From NCBI GenBank assembly GCA_041394285.1, contig JAWKIL010000003.1, forward strand, positions 248,001 through 312,000: 64,000 bases of DNA, written 5' to 3'. The position numbers and the translations under genes are program-made. Positions 31,443-40,164 of this stretch are shown piece after piece. The DNA comes from CADEDH01 sp041394285 (lineage in GTDB: Bacteria > Actinomycetota > Acidimicrobiia > Acidimicrobiales > SZUA-35). Each line of letters opens with the position of its first letter. The first letter of the stretch is position 1. The notes beneath the pieces were generated by a model that saw only the letters and a program-made list of their open reading frames with translations, was not told the origin of the DNA and searched no databases.

Positions 31443-32963
31443 ATGGCCCACCCAGGGCCGGGATCACCCGTTCCCCGGCCGCCCCGGAACGTATCGTCAC
31501 GGGGCCGGCGGTCCCTTCTCGCAGCGGCGGTGGCGCTGGTGGTGCTGGCCGTTGAGCTGATGACCGCGGTGGCGGCCACCCCGGCTGGCGCCCAGGAGCT
31601 GAAGTCGCCGGTGACGGTGGACGGCCCCGGCCCGTGTCGCCGGATCGGGGGTGAGTGGCTCCAGCCCGGGTACTGCGAGCTCACGGGCCCGCTGCGGGTA
31701 GGGCCGGACGACGACCTGGTGCTGGCGGTCGGCGCCTTCCTGCTCGGAGCGGTGGAGGTCGAAGGCCGGCTGGAGGTGCGGGGCGAGGCCAGCCTCGTGT
31801 TCTTCTTCGACGATCTGGCCGTACGGGGCGAGCTGGCGGTGACCGCCGGTGGCGTGGCCTACGTGGCCGGCCGGGCCGAGAGCCCGGGACGGGTGGGGCT
31901 GTCGGGCGGTGGCCGGATGGAGATCCTCGGCGACGGCGGGTCGCTGGCCGCATCCGGCCGGTTCGACGTGGCCGCCGACGGCCGGCTCGACGTCTACGGT
32001 GCGTTCGACAGCCAGGGTGGTCTGACCAACCAGGGGGTGCTGGCCGTTTGGTGCGGCGGCTCCCTGGCCGGGACGGCGCCGCTGGGTTCGGCGGCCCAGG
32101 TCCAGGACTGCCTTCCGCCGGAGATCTCCCTGGTGAGCCGCACCCCGACCGAGGCCGACGGCTGGAACCGGGGGGCCGTGACGGTCGTGTGGGCCTGTGC
32201 CGATGAGGGCTCGGGAGTGGTGGCGGAGCGGGTGACGACGGTGTTGAGCGGTGACGGGATCGGTCAGACGGCGTTCGGGCTGTGCACCGATCTCGCCGGC
32301 AACACGGCCACCGGCGTGGTGACCGGCATCAACATCGAGCGTCCGGCACCTCGCCCCCGGCGGCCCCCGCTGGCGACCGCGCCCCCCGTGGTCGTCCATC
32401 TGGAGCCGGCCGCTCCCGGTCCACCGCCCCCGGCCCCGCCATCGTCCGTCCCGGGTCCGGGCCCGGTCACCGTCCCGACCAGCGTCGTCCCCGACGCGGC
32501 ATCCGCCGGCCCGTCGATCACCGACGCCCTGTCCAGCCCCGACCCCGCACCACCATCGCCCGACCCGGGGCCACCCACCACCACGGCCAGCCCGGCCCCG
32601 ACCTCCGGTTCCGTCCCGTCGACCGGTGCGTCCACCTCGGCGTCGACCGAGACAGGCGCCACGGTCGTCACGAGCGCAGTCACGAGCGCAGTCACGAGCG
32701 CCGTGCCAACCGACGCCACCGGACCGACGGCGGCCCCGGCGGTCACGGCACCGTCGCCAACGTCGTACCCGCCCGTCGCTGCGGGGTCGACGCTGCCCAC
32801 GACGTCGTCCACCACCGCCTCCTCCATCCCACCCGGCAGCACGGCGGGGCCGGCCGCCACCGGGGCGGCGGTGGGGGCCGCGGCGACCTGCACGTCCATC
32901 GGGGCGACACCAGTGGCCCCGCCTCCGCCGGCCAGCACCGGAGGGGCTGGTCCGCCGGGATAG
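31443..32963 (+). CDS. Secreted protein with Ig-like domain and Pro/Thr/Ser-rich tail
   Basis: 506 residues, not recognised. A long Arg-rich n-region and hydrophobic stretch LLAAAVALVVLAVELMTAVA, then ATPAGAQE, form a signal peptide. Residues about 60-215 are beta-rich with repeated VEGRLEVRGEA-type motifs, suggesting a beta-helix. About 220-300 (VVWACADEGSGV, CTDLAGNTAT) resembles bacterial Ig-like folds with a likely Cys pair. The last 200 residues are Pro, Ser, Thr and Ala and include three copies of TSAV. No sortase motif or terminal anchor is seen. It is followed after 9 bases by the lipoprotein-HAD gene. Confidence 0.75.
   Translation: MAHPGPGSPVPRPPRNVSSRGRRSLLAAAVALVVLAVELMTAVAATPAGAQELKSPVTVDGPGPCRRIGGEWLQPGYCELTGPLRVGPDDDLVLAVGAFLLGAVEVEGRLEVRGEASLVFFFDDLAVRGELAVTAGGVAYVAGRAESPGRVGLSGGGRMEILGDGGSLAASGRFDVAADGRLDVYGAFDSQGGLTNQGVLAVWCGGSLAGTAPLGSAAQVQDCLPPEISLVSRTPTEADGWNRGAVTVVWACADEGSGVVAERVTTVLSGDGIGQTAFGLCTDLAGNTATGVVTGINIERPAPRPRRPPLATAPPVVVHLEPAAPGPPPPAPPSSVPGPGPVTVPTSVVPDAASAGPSITDALSSPDPAPPSPDPGPPTTTASPAPTSGSVPSTGASTSASTETGATVVTSAVTSAVTSAVPTDATGPTAAPAVTAPSPTSYPPVAAGSTLPTTSSTTASSIPPGSTAGPAATGAAVGAAATCTSIGATPVAPPPPASTGGAGPPG
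32667..32702 (+). repeat. Three tandem 12-bp units encoding VTSA
   Basis: GTCACGAGCGCA occurs at 32667, 32679 and 32691, the third with a final C. It lies in the low-complexity tail of the secreted protein. Confidence 0.8.
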
Positions 32964-32972
32964 GGTTGCCAG

Positions 32973-34502
32973 GTGCTGCTGATCCGACGGATCACCAGGG
33001 GGAGGGCGGCAACCCTGACTCTGGCTTTCTTCGCCCTGCTCACGCTGGCCGGCTGCCGGGCGAGCGTCGATGTCGTGGCGCGGGTCCAGGAGGACGGCTC
33101 GGGTACGGTGGAGGCCACCGCCACCCTCGACGCCGAGACGGCCGCCGCCCTGCTCGACCTCGACCTGGACTCGAGCGGCATGCCCCTCGGCGACCTGTCC
33201 CAGGCCGGTTGGGTGGTGCAGCCACCGGCGGCCGACGGGGCCGGCAACACCGTGATCAAGGCCAGCAAGGAGTTCGGCACCCCCGAGCAGTTCGCCCAGG
33301 TGATGGGCGAGCTCAGCGGCACAGGCGGTGTCTACCGGGATTTCACGCTCACCCGCACCCGCCGCTTCGCCCGGGTCGATTACGAGCTGGCCGGTCAGAT
33401 CGACACGAGCCAGGGGCTCGAGTCGTTCTCCGATCCCGAGCTCGACGCCGCTCTCGGCCGCCCGGCGAGCGCCATCGCCGCCGAAGACTACCTGGTCGAT
33501 CCCCGCTCGATCTCGGTCGGCTTCGACGTCGTGGTGCCCGGCACCCTCCAGTCGTCGACACCGGGCGGTGTGGTGAAGGAGGGTGAAGACACCACCGAGG
33601 TGTCGTGGCAGGCCACGATGGCCGACGGCGACGCCACCGGCATCGGCCTGCTGGCGGTGACGCGCCAGGTGGTGCCCCGGGCCCTGCGGGGCCTGGCCGT
33701 GCTCACCGGCGTGCTGGCCGTGCTGATCCTGTTCGCCCGGATCCTGAGGATCGTGCTGCCCGATCGCCGCCGCCGGCCGCCCCGGCGCCACACCAGCTCC
33801 ATCCGACCCCTCGATCCCCGGGCTGCCACCCTCAACCAGCTGCCCCCGGTCGAGCTCCCGCCCCCCGATGCCGACGGCCACGGCTGGGTGGTGGTGGACG
33901 GCATGGGCGTGCTGTTCCGGGAGACCGACCCGGTCGAGAACCTGCTCATCCCGTTCGCCCGGGAACGGGGGAGCCCCCGCACCGACGTGGAGATCCTGGC
34001 CCGGGCCCGGGCCCTCCGGCTGGGCCGGATGACCACGGGTGAGCTGTGGGCCTCGCTCGGGGTGACGGGCGACCCCGAGGAGCTCGACGCCGCCTACCTG
34101 GCCCGGCACCAGCTGTCGCCGGGGGTGATCCGCTATCTGCGCAGCCTGCGGGAGCAGGGGGTGCGCCTGGCCTGCATCACCGACGACGCCGCCACCTGGA
34201 ACGCCAGGCTCCGGGTCAGCCACAGCCTGGAGACGTTGATCGAGCTGTGGGTGGTCAGCGGCTCGGTGGGGGCGGTCAAGCCCGACCGGTCGCTGTACGA
34301 GGTGCTGCGCCGGTTCGCCCAGGAGCCCCCCTCCCGGATCCTGGTGATCGACGACGACCGCAAGATGCTCGACGCTGCCCGGGCTCTGGGGTACGCCACC
34401 GCCTGGTTCACCAGCACCGGCACCCGGGCCGAGGCCGGCGACCACCAGGTGATCCGCAGCTTCGAGGGCGCGGCCGACGATCTGGTCGACGACCGCCACT
34501 GA
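32973..34502 (+). CDS. Lipoprotein/LppM-like domain fused through a membrane helix to a HAD-like domain
   Basis: 509 residues. The N-terminus LTLAFFALLTLAGC is a lipoprotein signal with the modified Cys near residue 28. About 30-225 forms an extracytoplasmic beta domain like LppM/DUF3153 (VDVVARVQEDGSGTVEATA). A helix near 235-260 (LRGLAVLTGVLAVLILFARI) and a basic stop-transfer RRRRPPRR follow. The last 200 residues resemble a HAD hydrolase: VVVDGMGVLF, ACITDDAATW, GAVKPDRS and ILVIDDDRKM stand for motifs I to IV. In motif I the second Asp is Met, so phosphatase activity is doubtful. GTG 32973 starts it, 9 bases after the secreted protein. Confidence 0.78.
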   Translation: MLLIRRITRGRAATLTLAFFALLTLAGCRASVDVVARVQEDGSGTVEATATLDAETAAALLDLDLDSSGMPLGDLSQAGWVVQPPAADGAGNTVIKASKEFGTPEQFAQVMGELSGTGGVYRDFTLTRTRRFARVDYELAGQIDTSQGLESFSDPELDAALGRPASAIAAEDYLVDPRSISVGFDVVVPGTLQSSTPGGVVKEGEDTTEVSWQATMADGDATGIGLLAVTRQVVPRALRGLAVLTGVLAVLILFARILRIVLPDRRRRPPRRHTSSIRPLDPRAATLNQLPPVELPPPDADGHGWVVVDGMGVLFRETDPVENLLIPFARERGSPRTDVEILARARALRLGRMTTGELWASLGVTGDPEELDAAYLARHQLSPGVIRYLRSLREQGVRLACITDDAATWNARLRVSHSLETLIELWVVSGSVGAVKPDRSLYEVLRRFAQEPPSRILVIDDDRKMLDAARALGYATAWFTSTGTRAEAGDHQVIRSFEGAADDLVDDRH

Positions 34503-34587
34503 CAAACGCGGTGTCGGGTCGGCGGCCCGCCAGCGTCTCGTGCGGTTCCTCGGCCCGATAGCCACCACCACTGTCACACCCCCTGTC

Positions 34588-34593
34588 TAGGGT
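34588..34593 (+). promoter_or_regulatory. -10-like TAGGGT, leaderless radA start
   Basis: TAGGGT ends seven bases before the ATG at 34601, with no SD. Confidence 0.5.
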
Positions 34594-34600
34594 TCGTGGC

Positions 34601-35974
34601 ATGGCTCGACCGAAGCGAACGTACCGGTGCCGCAGCTGCGGTGCCTCTCCCACCACCTGGGCCGGGCAATGTCCGGCCTGCAACGAGTGGGCCACGGTGG
34701 AGGAGGTCACGGGGGCCGAGGCCCGGGTGGTGGCCCTGGCCGGGGCGGGGGGAGTGGGCGGTGCGTCGGTGCGGGCCCTGGCCGACGTGGGCACCGGCGC
34801 CGTGTTCCCCGCTCCCACCGGCGTCGACGAGATCGACCGGGTGCTGGGCGGTGGTCTCACGCCGGGGTCGGTGTCGCTGCTGGGGGGCGAGCCCGGCGTC
34901 GGCAAGTCCACCCTCACGCTGCAGCTGGCGGTCTCGGTGGCGGCCCAGGGGGCCTCGGTGCTGCTGGTGGCGGGGGAGGAGGCACCCGTCCAGGTGGCGG
35001 CCCGGGCCGCCCGCCTGGGGCCCCTGCCCGCCACCCTGGCCGTGCTCGACGACACGTCGGTGTCGGCCGTGGTGGCCGCCCTGGAGGCCGTGCGGCCCCA
35101 GGTGGCGATCGTCGACTCCATACAGATGGTCCGGGCCGACGAGGTGGACGGCCCGCCGGGGTCGGTGAGCCAGCTCAAGGCGTCCACCGAGGCCCTGATC
35201 GCGGCGGCCAAGCAGCTCGGGGTGTCGGTGATCCTGGTGGGGCACCTCACCAAGGACGGCTCGCTGGCCGGGCCCCGGGTGATCGAGCACCTGGTGGACA
35301 CCGTGCTCACCTTCGAGGGAGATCGGGCCGGCCAGCTCCGCTACCTGCGCACGGTCAAGCATCGCTTCGGCCCCACCACCGAGGTCGGGCTGTTCGAGAT
35401 GACGGGCGGCGGGCTGGCCGCTGTGGCCGATCCGGCGGGGCGATTCCTCGCCGACCGCCAGGCCGGGCTGGCCGGCTCGGTGGTGGTGCCGGTGCTGGAG
35501 GGCCGCCGCCCCATCCTGGTGGAGGTACAGGCCCTGGCGGTGGAGGTGCCGAACCCGCCGGGCCGTTTGGCCGTGCAAGGGGTCGACAGTCGCCGCCTGG
35601 CCATGCTGTCGGCTGTCATGGTTCGGCGCATGGGCATCCCGGTGAACCGCCAGGACGTGTTCGTGTCGTGCGCCGGCGGGGCCGAGGCCAAAGAGCCGGG
35701 GGCAGACCTCGGGCTGGTGCTGGCCCTGGCCTCCTCGATGCTCAACCGGCCGCTCCCACCCGATCTCGTGGCGTGCGGCGAGGTGGGCCTGGGGGGCGAG
35801 CTGCGGGCCGTACCCCAGCTCGATCTGAGGCTCCAGGAGGCCTACCGCCTGGGATTCCGGGCGGCCGTGGTGCCGTCGTCGGCCGGCCGCGGGCCCACCG
35901 GTATGACCCTCACCCGGGCCGCCACCGTGGCCGACGCCGTGGCCGCCATCCGGTTCGGGTCCAGTCCCGTGTGA
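34601..35974 (+). CDS. radA: DNA repair protein RadA (Sms)
   Basis: 457 residues. A C4 zinc finger opens the protein (CRSCGASPTTWAGQCPAC). The RecA-like core has Walker A GGEPGVGKSTLTLQL near residue 96. The RadA-specific motif reads KHRFG near 253 (usually KNRFG, so Asn is His here). The C-terminal Lon-like domain includes GGAEAKEPGADLGLVLALAS. It drives branch migration in recombination. disA follows after 88 bases, the usual partnership in Gram-positive bacteria; RadA inhibits DisA in Bacillus. Confidence 0.96.
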   Translation: MARPKRTYRCRSCGASPTTWAGQCPACNEWATVEEVTGAEARVVALAGAGGVGGASVRALADVGTGAVFPAPTGVDEIDRVLGGGLTPGSVSLLGGEPGVGKSTLTLQLAVSVAAQGASVLLVAGEEAPVQVAARAARLGPLPATLAVLDDTSVSAVVAALEAVRPQVAIVDSIQMVRADEVDGPPGSVSQLKASTEALIAAAKQLGVSVILVGHLTKDGSLAGPRVIEHLVDTVLTFEGDRAGQLRYLRTVKHRFGPTTEVGLFEMTGGGLAAVADPAGRFLADRQAGLAGSVVVPVLEGRRPILVEVQALAVEVPNPPGRLAVQGVDSRRLAMLSAVMVRRMGIPVNRQDVFVSCAGGAEAKEPGADLGLVLALASSMLNRPLPPDLVACGEVGLGGELRAVPQLDLRLQEAYRLGFRAAVVPSSAGRGPTGMTLTRAATVADAVAAIRFGSSPV

Positions 35975-36050
35975 GGCCCGTCCACCGGGAACACGGCAAG
36001 CGGGGTCGGCGATGGTGCAGCCGCCCACGCGTGCGCCACCGGGTGTCGTC

Positions 36051-36056
36051 TACCAT
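36051..36056 (+). promoter_or_regulatory. -10-like TACCAT, leaderless disA start
   Basis: TACCAT ends six bases before the ATG at 36063, so the mRNA should begin at the codon. This supports ATG 36063 over the longer frame from 36012. Confidence 0.5.
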
Positions 36057-36062
36057 GCTTCC

Positions 36063-37130
36063 ATGGATAGTCGGGTCGACGGTGCGCTGCTCAGGGCGAT
36101 GGCGCAGGTCGCGCCGGGTTCGCCCCTGCGGGCGGGGCTCGACCGGATCCTCCAGTCGGGCCGGGGAGGGCTGATCGTCATCGGTGACGGGCCCGAGGTG
36201 CTCAACATCTGCTCGGGCGGGTTCCTGCTCGATGCCGCCTTCACCCCGCAGCGCCTGTCCGAGCTGGCCAAGATGGACGGCGCCATCATCTTGGCGGCCG
36301 ACGCCAGCCGGATCGCCCGGGCCAACGTCCACCTGGTGCCCAACCCCAACGTGCAGACGTCCGAGACCGGCACCCGGCACCGGACGGCGGAGCGGGTGGC
36401 CCGCTCGCTCAACATCCCCACGGTGGCGGTGTCGGAATCTCGTCAGGAGATCCAGGTCTACGTTGGCGACCAGATGCACCACCTCTCGTCGGCCAGCCGC
36501 CTGCTGGAGCGTTCCAACCAGGCCATCCAGACGCTCGAGCGGTACCGGGCCCGGCTCGACGTGGTGTCGCAGAACCTCTCCGCCCTCGAGGTGGAGAACC
36601 TGGTGACGGTGCGAGATGTGCTGGAGGTGCTGCAGCGGGCCGAGATGGTGGTGCGGATCTCGATCGAGATCGAGCGGAACCTGGTGGAGCTGGGCTCCGA
36701 CGGCCGCCTGGTGCGCCTCCAGATGGAGGAGCTGATGGTGGGCGTGGCCGACGACCGCCGCCTGCTGCTCATGGACTACGTGGAGCCCGGGCTCCTGAGC
36801 GACACCGACACCGCCATGGACACCCTGACCTCGCTCGACGATGACGATCTGTTCGACGACGAGGTGCTGGCCAAGATGCTCCACATCGGGGGCGGCTCCG
36901 ACCTCGACGCCAACGTGGAAGCCCGGGGCTTCCGCCTGCTCTCGAAGCTGCCCCGGGTCAACGAGACGGTGGTCGCCCGGGTGATCGAGCGCTTCGGCAC
37001 CCTCGCTCAGGTGTTGCGGGCCACCACCTCCGAGCTGGAGGCGGTGGAGGGGGTCGGCCCGGGCCGGGCCAAGGCCCTCAAGGAGGGCGCCGGCCGGTTG
37101 GCCGAGTCGTCGATCCTGAACCGCATCTGA
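36063..37130 (+). CDS. disA: Diadenylate cyclase DisA
   Basis: 355 residues. The DAC domain has MDGAIILAADASRI (DGA motif) near 80 and GTRHRTAERVARS (RHR motif) near 110, so it should make c-di-AMP from two ATP. The helical spine and C-terminal helix-hairpin-helix DNA-binding region (TTSELEAVEGVGPGRAKALK) scan DNA for branched structures. This couples genome integrity to c-di-AMP. It follows radA. The stop is followed by a hairpin shared with the converging Crp-type gene. Confidence 0.96.
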   Translation: MDSRVDGALLRAMAQVAPGSPLRAGLDRILQSGRGGLIVIGDGPEVLNICSGGFLLDAAFTPQRLSELAKMDGAIILAADASRIARANVHLVPNPNVQTSETGTRHRTAERVARSLNIPTVAVSESRQEIQVYVGDQMHHLSSASRLLERSNQAIQTLERYRARLDVVSQNLSALEVENLVTVRDVLEVLQRAEMVVRISIEIERNLVELGSDGRLVRLQMEELMVGVADDRRLLLMDYVEPGLLSDTDTAMDTLTSLDDDDLFDDEVLAKMLHIGGGSDLDANVEARGFRLLSKLPRVNETVVARVIERFGTLAQVLRATTSELEAVEGVGPGRAKALKEGAGRLAESSILNRI

Positions 37131-37160
37131 CGCCCTCAGTTCGTCGGAGACGAACTGCAA

Positions 37161-37177
37161 GGAACCCGAAGGGTTCC
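37161..37177. terminator. Bidirectional stem-loop GGAACCC-GAA-GGGTTCC
   Basis: A perfect 7-bp stem with a GAA triloop lies between the converging disA and Crp-type genes. It belongs to a recurring CCCGAAGGG hairpin type in this window. Confidence 0.6.
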
Positions 37178-37179
37178 CC

Positions 37180-37839
37180 CTAGCGGGAGCGGAGCTCGAG
37201 CTGGGCCCGGTCCAGGATGTGGTAGCGACGGTCCCGCTGCTCGATCCAGCCCAGGCGCACGAACGAGGCGATGGCCTTGTTGACCCGTTCCCGGCTGGCG
37301 CCCACGATCCCGGCCAGCTCCTCCTGGGTGACGGGCAGCGAGAAATCGTCGTCTTCGCCGGCGATCTCCAGCAGGCGCTTGGCCGTGCGCCCGGTGACGT
37401 CGAGGAACACCGAGTCGGCCAGGACGCCGTCCATGTTGCGCAGCCGCTGGGTGAGCAGCCCCACCACCCGCCACAGCTGGGCCGGCTGCTCGGCGTAGAG
37501 CCGGCGGAGCGGAGCGTAGGGGATGGCGATGACCTCGGAGGCTTCGAGGGCACGGCCGTCGGTGGAGCGGTTCTGCCCGTCGAACAGGGGCATCTCGCCG
37601 AACAGATCGCCCTCTTCCATGAGGGCCACCACCGACTCCCGCCCGTCGATCGAACGGTTGACCATGGCCAGGCGCCCGCTCACCACCACGAACAGCTCCG
37701 TGGGCTCGTCGTTCTCGTTGAACAGCAGGTCGCCCCGGGCCAGGCGCCGCTGGGTGCTGGCCGCCGCCAGGTCGGCCAAAGTCGCTGGGTCGAGATCCTG
37801 GAACAGCTCGACGGCCTTGATCTGCTCGACGTCAACCAT
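37180..37839 (-). CDS. Crp/Fnr-family transcriptional regulator
   Basis: 219 residues. The cyclic-nucleotide-binding roll has RGDLLFNENDEPTELFVVVS and GEMPLFDGQNRSTDGRA. The last lacks the exact RSA motif (RST), so cAMP binding is plausible but not certain. A C-terminal winged HTH follows (LPVTQEELAGIVGASRERVN and KAIASFVRLGWIEQRDRRY), with the Arg-Glu-Arg of Crp recognition. ATG 37839 is supported by a TACCGT hexamer seven bases before it. It converges on disA and is divergent from ispD. Confidence 0.93.
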   Translation of the reverse strand: MVDVEQIKAVELFQDLDPATLADLAAASTQRRLARGDLLFNENDEPTELFVVVSGRLAMVNRSIDGRESVVALMEEGDLFGEMPLFDGQNRSTDGRALEASEVIAIPYAPLRRLYAEQPAQLWRVVGLLTQRLRNMDGVLADSVFLDVTGRTAKRLLEIAGEDDDFSLPVTQEELAGIVGASRERVNKAIASFVRLGWIEQRDRRYHILDRAQLELRSR

Positions 37840-37846
37840 TGCCGCA

Positions 37847-37852
37847 ACGGTA
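37847..37852 (-). promoter_or_regulatory. -10-like TACCGT of the Crp-type gene
   Basis: On the minus strand TACCGT ends seven bases before the ATG at 37839; probable leaderless start. Confidence 0.45.
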
Positions 37853-37958
37853 GACGAACCGGCGGCCACTTCACCGACCGCTGGGTGGCGAAAGTCACGC
37901 AACCGCCAACCGGCGTGAGGCCCCTCCGCCGGGCTGCAGGCGCCGGGGTCGGGCCCGG

Positions 37959-37964
37959 TAGGGT
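37959..37964 (+). promoter_or_regulatory. -10-like TAGGGT of ispD
   Basis: TAGGGT ends eight bases before the ATG at 37973; near-leaderless. Confidence 0.45.
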
Positions 37965-37972
37965 CTGGGGCG

Positions 37973-38599
37973 ATGGACCTATGGGGCGTGGTTGTGGCCG
38001 GCGGCGGAGGAAGCCGCTACGGCGGGCTGAAGCAGTTCGAGCTGCTGGCCGGCCGCCGCGTCCTCGACTGGTCGATCGCCGCGCTGGCCCCGGTCTGCCG
38101 GGGGGTGGTGGTGGTCGTGCCGGCCCCGGTCCTCGACCAGTGCCAGCTGCCGGCGGCGGTCACGGGGGTGGCGGGGGGCCACACCCGTTCCGACTCGGTG
38201 CGGGCCGGCCTCGATGCCCTGCCGGCGAGCGCTTCCCATGTGCTGGTGCACGACGCCGCCCGACCCCTGGTGACGGCGGCTGTGGTGGCCCGGGTGCGCG
38301 ACGCCCTGGTCGCCGGCGCTGTGGCCGCCGTGCCGGTGGTGCCCGTCACCGACAGCCTGCGCTCGGTCGAGGGGCGTGCGGTGGACCGCAGCGGGCTGGT
38401 GGCGGTGCAGACCCCTCAGGGATTCCGGCTCGACGTGTTGCGGTCGGCCCATGGTGCGGGCGACACGGCCACCGACGACGCCAGCCTGGTGGACCGCTTG
38501 GGCCTCACCGTCGTCCATGTCGAGGGAGATCCCGCCAACATGAAGATCACCGACCCCCACGACCTGCGGATAGCAGAGGTGTTGCTGCATGACCGTTGA
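37973..38599 (+). CDS. ispD: 2-C-methyl-D-erythritol 4-phosphate cytidylyltransferase
   Basis: 208 residues. VVVAGGGGSRYGGLKQFELL is the CTP-binding P-loop with the conserved Lys. GGHTRSDSVRAGLDAL, VLVHDAARPLV and VQTPQGF are the further IspD signatures, ending VEGDPANMKITDPHDL. It activates MEP with CTP in the non-mevalonate pathway. The end overlaps ispF by 11 bases. carD, which often precedes ispD in actinobacteria, is absent here. Confidence 0.95.
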   Translation: MDLWGVVVAGGGGSRYGGLKQFELLAGRRVLDWSIAALAPVCRGVVVVVPAPVLDQCQLPAAVTGVAGGHTRSDSVRAGLDALPASASHVLVHDAARPLVTAAVVARVRDALVAGAVAAVPVVPVTDSLRSVEGRAVDRSGLVAVQTPQGFRLDVLRSAHGAGDTATDDASLVDRLGLTVVHVEGDPANMKITDPHDLRIAEVLLHDR

Positions 38600-39152
38600 G
38601 CCGGCGCCCCCCACCGGCCTGTCCCCCGACTCCCCGATCCCCGGCCTCGCCGCCGCACCGGCGATGGGGCTGCGGGTGGGCCAGGGCTTCGACGTGCACC
38701 CCTGGTCCGACAACCCGGCCCGCCCGCTGGTGCTGGGCGGGCGGGTGTTCGACGGCTACCCGGGGCTGGTGGGGCACAGCGACGCCGACGTGATCGCCCA
38801 CGCCTGCACCGACGCCCTGCTGGGGGCGAGCGGCCTGGGGGACATCGGCAGCCTGTTCCCCGACGACGACCCGGCGTTGGCCGGGGCCGACAGCGTGGCC
38901 CTGCTGAGCCGGGTGGTGGCCCACCTGGCCGGCCGGGGCTGGGCGCCGGTGAACATCGACTGCACCGTGGTGCTCGATGAGCCCAAGCTGGCCCCTCACC
39001 GGGACGAGATCGAGGCCCGGCTCACGGCGGCCGTCGGGGCCCCGGTCACGGTGAAGGGCAAGCGGACCGAGCAGCTGCCGGGGCTGGCCGGCGGCATCCA
39101 GTGTCACGCCGTGGCGCTGGTCATCCAGGATCGTGGGGAGCAAGGATGGTGA
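38589..39152 (+). CDS. ispF: 2-C-methyl-D-erythritol 2,4-cyclodiphosphate synthase
   Basis: 187 residues, with about 25 extra Pro-rich residues at the N-terminus. VGQGFDVHPW supplies the metal ligands Asp and His. LVGHSDADVIAHACTDALLG adds the third ligand, and LGDIGSLFPDDDP is the substrate loop. The C-terminus is KGKRTEQLPGLAGGIQCHAV, where most IspF proteins have K-A-T-T-x-E; the Lys-Arg-Thr-Glu-Gln variant still keeps Thr-Glu. It cyclises CDP-ME-2-phosphate. The ATG overlaps ispD. rlmB follows. Confidence 0.95.
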   Translation: MTVEPAPPTGLSPDSPIPGLAAAPAMGLRVGQGFDVHPWSDNPARPLVLGGRVFDGYPGLVGHSDADVIAHACTDALLGASGLGDIGSLFPDDDPALAGADSVALLSRVVAHLAGRGWAPVNIDCTVVLDEPKLAPHRDEIEARLTAAVGAPVTVKGKRTEQLPGLAGGIQCHAVALVIQDRGEQGW

Positions 39153-39156
39153 AGGT

Positions 39157-40152
39157 ATGAGCGCCGCTCGCAACAGTCGGGCCGGGTCGGGTCGACCGGG
39201 TGGAACGGGTCGATCGGGCCGGGCCGGCGCTCCGCCCTCGGGCCGGGCCGCTGCCCCCCGGGGCACCGGCGGCGGTGCCCGGGGATCAGCCGGCTCCGCC
39301 CGCGGTGGGCGCCCAGCTGCCGGCCGGGGAGCCGCCACCGCCGGGAGGCGCTCGGCCGGCCCGCCCCGGGGGCTCGGCGGGGAACAGGTGGAGGGCCGTC
39401 ACGCCGTCCGGGAGCTGCTGCTGGCCGGCACCCGCCGGGTCCGCGAGGTGCTGGTGGCCGACGACAACGAACCGGCCCCGATCCTGGACGACATCGAGGA
39501 GCTGGCCCGGGAGCTGAACGTCCCCCTGCGCCCGGTGACCCGGCGCCGGTTGGAGTCCGAGGCCGCCACCGCCGCCCCCCAGGGGGTGCTGGCCCGGGCC
39601 GCCGCCCTGCCCGAGCACGACCTCGACGAGCTGGCCTCCGGGCCGGCGCCGTTCCTGCTGGTCCTGGACGGCATCACGGACCCCGGCAACCTCGGTGCCC
39701 TGCTGCGCACGGCCGAATGCGCCGGCGTCACCGGCGTGGTGCTGCCCAGCCACCGGTCGGCCCATATCACCCCGGCCGTCACCAAGGCGGCCGCAGGGGC
39801 GGTGGAGCACCTGCCGCTGGCCCTGGTGGGCGGGATCCCGACCGCCCTGACTCGGCTGTCGGACGCCGGTGTGACCACGGTGGGTCTCGACGCCGGGGGC
39901 GACCGGACGCTGTTCGACCTGCCCGAGCACGCCGCCGGGCCGATCGCCCTGGTCCTGGGGGCGGAGGGGCGGGGGCTGGCAAAACTGACCCGTCATAGAG
40001 TCGACATGCTTGTTGCGATACCGTTGTTGGGGCGTCTCAACAGCTTGAACGTAGCTGCTGCGGCCGCCATCGCGTGTTTCGAGATCGTTCGACGCCGGCA
40101 GGGTACGCCCGCCGGTCCGAGGTCGATGGGCGAGCCTGACCCGACCGGTTGA
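39157..40152 (+). CDS. rlmB: SpoU-family 23S rRNA (guanosine-2'-O-)-methyltransferase RlmB-like
   Basis: 331 residues. The first 75 residues are Gly, Arg, Ala and Ser-rich with several RGG-like steps and look disordered. The substrate-binding domain starts VEGRHAVRELLLAGTRRVRE. The SPOUT knot has LVLDGITDPGNLGALLRTAE, LVLGAEGRGLAKLTRHRVD and IPLLGRLNSLNVAAAAAI, the three TrmH motifs. It should methylate a 23S rRNA guanosine. The start at 39157 is chosen from AAGGA upstream. It completes the ispD-ispF-rlmB set common in actinobacteria (there with cysS). Confidence 0.92.
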   Translation: MSAARNSRAGSGRPGGTGRSGRAGAPPSGRAAAPRGTGGGARGSAGSARGGRPAAGRGAATAGRRSAGPPRGLGGEQVEGRHAVRELLLAGTRRVREVLVADDNEPAPILDDIEELARELNVPLRPVTRRRLESEAATAAPQGVLARAAALPEHDLDELASGPAPFLLVLDGITDPGNLGALLRTAECAGVTGVVLPSHRSAHITPAVTKAAAGAVEHLPLALVGGIPTALTRLSDAGVTTVGLDAGGDRTLFDLPEHAAGPIALVLGAEGRGLAKLTRHRVDMLVAIPLLGRLNSLNVAAAAAIACFEIVRRRQGTPAGPRSMGEPDPTG

Positions 40153-40164
40153 TTGGGGAAACGA

